From the NCBI GenBank assembly GCA_043757025.1, contig JAYVQG010000193.1, positions 1-26,303 of the forward strand: a stretch of DNA of 26,303 nucleotides. Reading direction: 5' to 3'. A program made the position numbers and the translations under genes. Position 1 is the stretch's first letter; each line of letters starts with the position of its first letter. A model generated the notes under the pieces. The model did no database searches. It was not told the origin of the DNA and saw only the letters and a list, made by a program, of their open reading frames with translations. This DNA is from Limnoglobus sp043757025 (GTDB taxonomy: Bacteria; Planctomycetota; Planctomycetia; Gemmatales; Gemmataceae). Shown here one piece after another: positions 1 to 5,025 of this stretch.

Positions 1-79
1 GAGGGCCTGGAGAAGCGCGAGGCAAGGTGAGTTTACGAAAGTCGCGATCGAGAAGAGCGGATTTCGCAGGGGTTTTCAC
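1..79 (-). CDS. possible start of an unidentified gene downstream of selD (partial)
   Basis: After the selD stop on the minus strand, a GTG at 77-79 opens a frame that stays open for 26 codons to the window edge (begins VKTPAKSALLDRDF). There is no clear Shine-Dalgarno site and the fragment is too short to recognise. It lies 22 nt after selD, so it could be the next gene of a selenium operon, but it could equally be chance. I cannot assign a function. Confidence 0.2.
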   Translation of the reverse strand, partial: MKTPAKSALLDRDFRKLTLPRASPGP

Positions 80-101
80 GCGACCGGGAATTGCTGAGAC
101 T

Positions 102-1157
102 TTACCCGATCACCCAGAGTGCCTTCTCGCGGCGCTTCACCACTTCGCCGATGATTGCTGTGGCGAGTGCGCCGCTGGCGTTCAGCTTCTCCAGTAACAG
201 CGGGAGTTTCTCCGACGGAAGTGCGATCAGCAGCCCGCCGCTCGTTTGCGCGTCGTAGAAAAACTCGCGGCGATAGGCATCGGGCGTGCCGTCGAAGTGC
301 GTGTCGGCTTCAGTGTATTCGCGGTTGGTTTTGCTGGCGCGGGTGCGGTACCGCTTCACGTCGATTTGCTCGATTCCGGGCATAAACGGTAACTTCGCCA
401 GATCGATAATCAGCGTCGTTTGGCTGCCTTCGGCCATCTCGTAACTGTGCCCCGCCAGCCCGAAACCGGTGACGTCGGTGGCGGCGTGCGCATCGCTGGC
501 GATCATGGCATCGCGGCCGGCGGCGTTCAGTTGAATCATGCTTGTACAAGCAGTTTTCAGCAACGATTCTGGGCAAGCACGGTACTTCGACGCCGTCGTT
601 ACGAACCCAGTGCCGAGCGGTTTCGTGAGAACCAGCACGTCGCCGACTTTCGCGTTGGCGTTCGTGAAAATGCGGTCCGGGTGGATCGTTCCCGTGACCG
701 ACAGACCGAACTTGATCTCGTTATCGCGGATCGTGTGCCCGCCGACGATCGTGCAACCGGCCACCTGACAGCGTTCGGCACCACCCGCCATGATGCGACC
801 GAGCCATTCCGTGCTGAGTTTGTCGTCCGGATAGCCCACCAGGTTCATCGCGGTGATCGGCGTGCCACCCATCGCGTACACGTCGCTGAGCGCGTTCGCG
901 GCGGCGATTTGGCCGTAAATGTACGGATCGTCGACGACGGGCGGGAAGAAATCGACCGTCTGCACGATCGCAAGCGTGTCCGTGAGGCGATACACCCCGG
1001 CATCGTCGTGCGTTTCGGTGCCGACGAGCAGGTTGGGGTCTTTCGTCTTCGGCAAGTAGCTCAGAACCTGAGCAATGCCCGAGGGGGGCAGCTTACCGGC
1101 TCAGCCCGCGCACGAGGCGTAATCGGTGAGACGTTTCTTGCGACCGAACGGAAACAC
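102..1157 (-). CDS. selD: selenide, water dikinase (selenophosphate synthetase) with in-frame UGA selenocysteine
   Basis: SelD makes selenophosphate from selenide and ATP, the Se donor for Sec-tRNA and 2-selenouridine. The body is unmistakable: DPNLLVG-ETHDDAGVY, TVDFFPPVVDDPY, GGHTIRD, ATDVTGFGLAGH and DAQTSGG follow the family in order. A naive reading stops at TGA 1101-1103, but the frame continues upstream as RLTDYASCAG-U-AGKLPP. This matches the family N-terminus, with U19 aligned to catalytic Cys17 and K22 to Lys20 of E. coli SelD. I therefore read the TGA as selenocysteine. The start is GTG 1155-1157, preceded by AGGAG (1165-1169) at 7-nt spacing. The product is 351 residues, close to the usual ~347. 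A shorter TTG start at 1055 would delete the catalytic loop and is rejected. The Sec reading rests on homology and on the fold downstream of the TGA. Confidence 0.93.
1050..1098 (-). promoter_or_regulatory. candidate bacterial SECIS element for the selD UGA
   Basis: Directly 3' of the TGA (minus strand) lies a perfect hairpin, GCUCAG-GUU-CUGAGC (1073 to 1059), whose loop centre is about 35 nt past the UGA. This falls inside the usual bacterial window, and the loop begins with G and is followed by U, as in the fdhF-type loop. A lower helix, CGGUAAG (1098-1092) with CUUGCCG (1056-1050), can close the whole element. A second small hairpin, GCCC/GGGC (1089-1077), sits between them. The folding was done by eye. 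Confidence 0.55.
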
Positions 1158-1164
1158 GGGGAAA

Positions 1165-1169
1165 CTCCT
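1165..1169 (-). promoter_or_regulatory. ribosome binding site of selD (AGGAG)
   Basis: AGGAG lies 7 nt upstream of GTG 1155-1157 on the minus strand. It is one of only two strong Shine-Dalgarno sites noticed in the window, and it decides the selD start upstream of the in-frame TGA. Confidence 0.7.
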
Positions 1170-1197
1170 GTACCAGATCGATTCGAGCCTGGTTTTT

Positions 1198-1227
1198 CTA
1201 GTACCGGTTGGCGATTCGGCGAATGAA
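1198..1227 (-). promoter_or_regulatory. possible selD promoter
   Basis: On the minus strand CGG-TACTAG (1203-1198) resembles the TACTC/TACAAT -10 blocks seen upstream of other genes here. A poor -35 (TTCATT) sits 18 nt further up. The predicted leader is about 34 nt and ends at the AGGAG site. The -35 match is weak, so this is tentative. Confidence 0.3.
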
Positions 1228-1272
1228 ACTGCGATTGATCGGTCACAGATTCGACGTAAGTCACAATTGCGG

Positions 1273-1292
1273 CGGTTCAAAAACCGTTTTTT
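1273..1292 (+). terminator. possible small hairpin with T-run
   Basis: CGGTT-CAAA-AACCG (1273-1286) is followed by six T, the form of an intrinsic terminator on the plus strand. No plus-strand gene lies upstream in the window, so it may be a chance structure in an A/T-rich leader. Confidence 0.25.
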
Positions 1293-1427
1293 GGGGTGTT
1301 TTTCCGATTTTTGAGTCCCAAAAAGTCGCGTTTTTGATCGCAATCCACTAATCCGTATTCCGTATCTCGCACTTTTGTCGCGGGTTATGTCGAATGCACT
1401 CGATTCGACAACCGGCGCAAATGGCGA

Positions 1428-1513
1428 CCGAAAATCGACCGAGTGCGACACAAAATCGACCGACCACGACATTCTCACGACACTTGGAGACAATCTCACG
1501 ACACTTCGAGACA
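1428..1513. repeat. degenerate tandem array of about 21-nt units
   Basis: Four successive units end in (g/a)(c/g/a)gaca: about 1428-1450, 1451-1471, 1472-1492 and 1493-1513. The first two share aaaatcgaccga and the last two share ctcacgacactt-gagaca, so the array looks like two paired duplications. The 21-nt period is about two helical turns. Confidence 0.5.
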
Positions 1514-1602
1514 CGTTCGCGCACGATGCAAAAGTCGACTTACGTCGGATCGTCTTGGATTTTTTGACTTCGGGAATTCGCGTGGATTCGGCCAACCCAA
1601 AG

Positions 1603-1624
1603 CCCACGGACGACCGTCCGTGGG
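1603..1624. terminator. 9-bp perfect inverted repeat, terminator-like
   Basis: CCCACGGAC (1603-1611), spacer GACC, GTCCGTGGG (1616-1624), flanked by AA on the left and AACTTT on the right. It is a strong G+C hairpin just upstream of the RHS junction. It could be a terminator left from a lost upstream gene or a REP-type element. Confidence 0.45.
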
Positions 1625-1641
1625 AACTTTCTAGAATAGAC

Positions 1642-1685
1642 AGATCGTTTAGTAGACAGAATCGGTTCTGTCTACTAAACGATCT
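1642..1685. repeat. perfect 20-bp inverted repeat at the RHS breakpoint
   Basis: The left arm at 1642-1661 (AGATCGTTTAGTAGACAGAA) and the right arm at 1666-1685 are exact reverse complements around a TCGG spacer. The right arm runs into the RHS coding homology: its last bases ACGATCT are also present in the intact RHS context at 4430-4436. The dyad therefore marks the exact point where RHS core sequence is cut off. It may be a transposon end, a recombination site or a fold-back duplication scar. Confidence 0.7.
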
Positions 1686-2050
1686 CGATGGCAATCAAGT
1701 CGGCAAATCGAAGAGCGGCGAATCGTGGAGCTACGCGTACGATCATCGCGGTCAGATGACGCAGGCGACGAGTGACACCGGTGTGTCGGTGGCGTACAAA
1801 TTCGATGCCTTCGGCAACCGCATCGAGCGAGATGCGACGGTCGGCGGTGTGTCATCGGTGGAGAAGTTCGTCGTTGATGGCTGGGATACGGCGAAGCCGG
1901 GCGCGGTCGGCACCGAGAACTTCGATGTCGCAATCGACCTCGATGCGTCGGGCAACGTGGCGAATCGGCGGATGTTCGGGGCGGGCTTCGACGAACTGCT
2001 CTGTGGACAGGACGGCACGGGTGCGGTACGGTGGTATGGCACCGACCACC
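1681..2050 (+). repeat. RHS core direct repeat, copy A
   Basis: This segment is collinear without gaps with 4432-4801, at a constant offset of 2751 nt. It is nearly identical over the first two thirds and drifts toward the 3' end, where CGQDGTGAVRWYGTD stands against GRQDAAGSVTWYATD. The offset is a multiple of three, so both copies are in the same frame. Confidence 0.9.
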
Positions 2051-3336
2051 TCGGCAGCGTACGAACGGTCTTTGACAACTCGGGCACGGTGACCAACACG
2101 GTCGACTACGACGCCTTCGGTGCATTTTTAGGCGGCGTCCCTGTGGATCGCTACGCCTACACCGGCCGCGAATACGACAGCGTCACGGGACTGACGCACT
2201 ACCGCGCACGCGAGAAGGACGGCCACCGCTTCCTGAGCGAAGACCCGAAGGGCTTCTCGGCAGGCGATCCGAACCTGGCACGCTACGTAGGCAACTCGCC
2301 AACGAACGGGCGGGATCCTAGCGGATTGCAAGGGCGACCGCCACTCAACACGAACGGTGTCCCAAAGCAAATCACAGAAAAAGAAAGTAAAGAAGAAACC
2401 AAAAACTACTGGAACAAAGTACGATTGGGTAGAGAGTTTCGCAAATACGAAAGGCTGAACAAGGCGATACAGCAAATTGAAGCCTCGCCATGCAGCGACG
2501 ACCAAGTCGTGCAGAAGCATCTCGCGATCATGAAACTGTATCGAGACTGGATAAGACCAGCGATCGAGCCAAAGGGATGGACAGGTCCGAGGCATAACGA
2601 TTTTCGACATGGCGGCGAGGGTGAAACTCCCGTTTACGACGTCCCGGATCACGAACTGCCAGAGGCGCTACTGGATCGTGAACCTGAAGGAAAACCGCTG
2701 AGGGATGACGCGTTTCGGTCTGAGTGGGCCGCTCGCGAACGACTAGGTGTTCTGCGGAATGATGCGGTCGGCAGTCAAGCAGCCATGGACGCACTGGGGG
2801 TTGCAAGTGCGTTCGATCCTACTGGTGCGCTATCAATTGTTGAAGCTGGTGCTGAGTTAAACAGAGGAAATCCAGGTGCAGCAGCACTTGCAGCTGTTGG
2901 AGCCATTCCAGTATTAGGCAAGGTATTCAAGATAGCAAATCGCGTATTTAAGCCACTAAATAAGGTAAAGCAGTCTGACGAGTACATTCAACGGTTTAAT
3001 TTTGGCGATCATTTACGTGGCTTGATTGGTGACCATCCGAAAGATATGATTGATCCACATGCTCACCATATACTCTTCAAAAAGGGACTTGGAGCTGCCC
3101 AGCAAGCGCTTGTATGTGAGGGCCAAGCGATATTAAGAAAAGTCGGGATTGATCCAATTTTCGGAAAAGAGAATCTTGTATGGGCACCTTGGCGTGTCGT
3201 GAAGCAACATGGGCCAGAATCGTTGAAAAAGGTGGTTGAAAAGTTGCGCGAACTGGACAAAGCAGGAGCTGACTACGACGATTTCGTGAAAGCGTTAAAC
3301 AAGTTGGGCAAGGAAGCTGCCCGTAGGAGTCCATAA
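1681..3336 (+). CDS. 5'-truncated RHS tip with C-terminal AHH-type nuclease toxin
   Basis: This is the 3' end of an RHS polymorphic toxin. RHS/YD core starts at about 1681 (LDGNQVGKSKSGESW, AYDHRGQM) and runs through WYGTDHLGSVR to the hallmark core end FLSEDPKGF-LARYVGNSPTNGRDPSGL, which finishes near 2328. Next comes a charged, variable region, then a Gly/Ala-rich pretoxin-like segment (DPTGALSIVEAG to AAALAAVGAIPVLGK, about 2817-2930). The C-terminus carries the AHH nuclease signature DPHAHHILF (about 3052-3078) with GIDPI-ENLVWAP and a later conserved His. Family knowledge makes it an HNH-like DNase or RNase released from the RHS shell. The secretion and shell N-terminus is missing. The frame is open to ATG 1387 or TTG 1375, but that extension is not RHS and crosses dyads. 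From about 2340 base composition is more A+T-rich than the core, as expected of an imported tip. It is probably an orphan cassette rather than an active toxin gene. Confidence 0.8.
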   Translation, partial: DLDGNQVGKSKSGESWSYAYDHRGQMTQATSDTGVSVAYKFDAFGNRIERDATVGGVSSVEKFVVDGWDTAKPGAVGTENFDVAIDLDASGNVANRRMFGAGFDELLCGQDGTGAVRWYGTDHLGSVRTVFDNSGTVTNTVDYDAFGAFLGGVPVDRYAYTGREYDSVTGLTHYRAREKDGHRFLSEDPKGFSAGDPNLARYVGNSPTNGRDPSGLQGRPPLNTNGVPKQITEKESKEETKNYWNKVRLGREFRKYERLNKAIQQIEASPCSDDQVVQKHLAIMKLYRDWIRPAIEPKGWTGPRHNDFRHGGEGETPVYDVPDHELPEALLDREPEGKPLRDDAFRSEWAARERLGVLRNDAVGSQAAMDALGVASAFDPTGALSIVEAGAELNRGNPGAAALAAVGAIPVLGKVFKIANRVFKPLNKVKQSDEYIQRFNFGDHLRGLIGDHPKDMIDPHAHHILFKKGLGAAQQALVCEGQAILRKVGIDPIFGKENLVWAPWRVVKQHGPESLKKVVEKLRELDKAGADYDDFVKALNKLGKEAARRSP

Positions 3337-3338
3337 AC

Positions 3339-3848
3339 ATGTCTGAGCAAGAATTTATGATGTCGATCCACCGTGCAATTAAGCAGGGTAATCTACCAGA
3401 AGTGATCGACCTTATGGCGGAAGAGTATGCACTCTTAAGAATGCGTACCCCTTTCGGAACATGGCTTCAAGATGCGGCAACCTATGGTAAGTTAGACATC
3501 GTGCGATGGCTTTTGGCGCAAGGCCTTGACATAAATGCATACGACGATTCTAATGAAAGTCCGCCGCTTACCCTAGCTGCTTCTGAGGGTCACGTTGAGG
3601 TAGTCAGATTACTTATTGAGGCTGGTGCGAAATTAGAGGTGTCAAATTCCGTCCGAAACCCATTATTTGCAGCTATCACCGGAGATTTGACGACTACTCA
3701 AACAAATGTCGCCAAACTTCTCATCGACGCCGGTATCGACGTTTCACTGCGATATCCGGGTCTCGACAACATGGATGCCTTGGATTACGCAAAGGAGTGG
3801 GGAAGGAGCGAAATCGTCGATCTCTTGAAATCGCCGTCGAAACGATAG
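3339..3848 (+). CDS. ankyrin-repeat protein, probable immunity protein to the AHH toxin
   Basis: This 169-residue cytosolic protein has three to four ankyrin repeats: WLQDAATYGKLDIVRWLLAQG, PLTLAASEGHVEVVRLLIEAG, NPLFAAITGD-NVAKLLIDAG and DALDYAKEWGRSEIVDLL. It has no signal peptide or membrane segment. ATG 3339 lies 2 nt after the toxin stop, so the two are translationally coupled, the usual arrangement of toxin and immunity gene. Ankyrin proteins are a known immunity class in polymorphic toxin systems. Like the toxin tip it is more A+T-rich than the RHS core on either side, which supports joint transfer. The immunity role is inferred from position and fold; the specific partner is the AHH nuclease just upstream. 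Confidence 0.75.
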   Translation: MSEQEFMMSIHRAIKQGNLPEVIDLMAEEYALLRMRTPFGTWLQDAATYGKLDIVRWLLAQGLDINAYDDSNESPPLTLAASEGHVEVVRLLIEAGAKLEVSNSVRNPLFAAITGDLTTTQTNVAKLLIDAGIDVSLRYPGLDNMDALDYAKEWGRSEIVDLLKSPSKR

Positions 3849-3849
3849 G

Positions 3850-4875
3850 GATGGCAACTACACGATTGGCCGCGATGCGCTCAACCGGGCGTCGGCGGTG
3901 GCGACGCCGGGCGGGGTGACGATGGCGTTCGCGTTCGATGCGGCGGGGAACCGGACGAGTGTCGGCGACAGCACGGGTGGCGTGCAGACGAGCACGTTCG
4001 ACTTGGCGAACCGGTTGACGAGCCGGTCGCTCGATGCGCCGACGGGCGGCGATTTGCGGGTGGATTTCACGTACACGGATCGCAACGAACGGAAGTCGAT
4101 GACCCGCTTCAACGATCTGGCGGGGACGACGAAAGTCGGCGACAGCAGCTACACGTTCGATGCGGGCGGGCGGCTGACGAACTTGCAAAATCGCACGGGT
4201 ACGAATGCGGTGATCGGCGACTACGCGTATCAGTACGATCTCAATAATCGGCTGATGCAGAAGACCGAAAACGGCGTCAGCACCAGTTTCGCGTACGACA
4301 AGCTGGGCCAGGTGACGGGCGCGAACGGCAAGTCGCTGAGTTACGATGCGACGGGGAACCGCACGACTTCGGGGTACGTGACGGCGGGCGGGAATCGCGT
4401 GACGAGCGATGGCACGTGGACGTATAGTTACGATCTCGATGGCAATCAGGTCGGCAAATCGAAGAGCGGCGAATCGTGGAGCTATGCGTACGATCATCGC
4501 GGGCAGATGACGCAGGCGACGAGCGACACCGGTGTGTCGGTGACGTACAAATTCGACGCCTTCGGCAACCGGATTCAGCGAGACGCGACGGTCAATGGCG
4601 TGTCGTCGGTAGAGAAGTTCGTCGTCGATGGCTGGGACACGACGAAGCCGGGAGCGGTCGGCACCGAGAACTTCGACACGGTACTCGATCTGGATGGCGC
4701 GGGCAACGTCACGAACCGGCGGCTGTTCGGCAGCGGTTTCGACGATGTGGTCGGTCGCCAGGATGCAGCGGGGAGTGTGACGTGGTACGCCACGGACCGG
4801 AGCAGTAGCCACGACTCCGCAGAAAATGAATCCGCAATGTTGCTACCGCGTTGTTACTGTTTCCAAAATCTTTAG
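3850..4875 (+). pseudogene. RHS core fragment, truncated at both ends
   Basis: About ten YD repeats are readable in one frame from the base after the ankyrin stop (DGNYTIGRDALNRASAVATPGG, then FAFDAAGNRTSVGD, YQYDLNNRLMQKTENG, SLSYDATGNRTTSG, YSYDLDGNQVGKS and YKFDAFGNRIQRD). Homology breaks at about 4800, after WYATD, where copy A continues with HLGSVR. Unrelated codons follow to a TAG at 4873. A GTG at 3898 could start a 325-residue product, but it would lack a secretion domain, the core end and a toxin. It is an RHS remnant that keeps the frame of the first fragment. The expected order core-tip-immunity is thus permuted here to tip-immunity-core. Confidence 0.8.
4432..4801 (+). repeat. RHS core direct repeat, copy B
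   Basis: Partner of 1681-2050 (offset 2751 nt, no indels). Copy B is preceded by genuine RHS core, whereas copy A is preceded by the 20-bp dyad. Copy B is cut at its 3' end where copy A continues into the toxin. Confidence 0.9.
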
Positions 4876-5025
4876 AGGCGGCGCGACTCCGAAGGGTGCG
4901 GCACCGGTCAACATTCCATGGCCCGTGTTGGTTGAACCTCCCGCGTTCGTCCCACGTGCGGCATTAGCCAAGCGAGATGTGGCAGTGCCCATGCAGAAAA
5001 GTCCCGCGCCAGCCGAGCGAAGGCT
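4802..5025. other. unidentified sequence between the RHS remnant and the U32 gene, possible mobile-element scar
   Basis: Sequence after the RHS breakpoint does not match RHS or the next gene. It contains GGTGCGGCACC-like G+C blocks (about 4897-4907). On the minus strand there is a short open frame from ATG 4994 (MGTATSRLANAARGTNAGG). I recognise no gene. The abrupt loss of RHS homology at about 4800 suggests an insertion or deletion joint here. Confidence 0.4.

Larger units (their letters stand above)
1205..1680. other. intergenic stretch with repeats and dyads, no supported gene
   Basis: No recognisable protein is encoded here on either strand. The plus frame that joins the RHS tip is open back to 1375 and the minus frame into selD is open to 1694. 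Both pass through palindromes and short tandem repeats, and their translations resemble nothing I know. The stretch contains a small stem with a T-run (1273-1292), a 21-nt repeat array (1428-1513), a 9-bp dyad (1603-1624) and the start of a 20-bp dyad (1642-1685). Poly-A/T tracts around 1278-1330 make the first part more A+T-rich than the flanking genes. Confidence 0.6.

Noticed and set aside
1375..1680. N-terminal extension of the RHS tip from TTG 1375 or ATG 1387
   Set aside because: Not RHS-like, runs through a terminator-like dyad and a 44-nt palindrome; open by chance.
1101..1694. Long minus-strand open frame of 197 codons ending at the selD TGA
   Set aside because: Only its last 18 codons before the TGA are real (the SelD N-terminus). 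The rest crosses tandem repeats and two palindromes and resembles no protein.
3721..4812. 363-codon minus-strand frame opposite the second RHS fragment
   Set aside because: Arg/Ala/Val-rich antisense shadow of the YD repeats, with no family features and no start signal.
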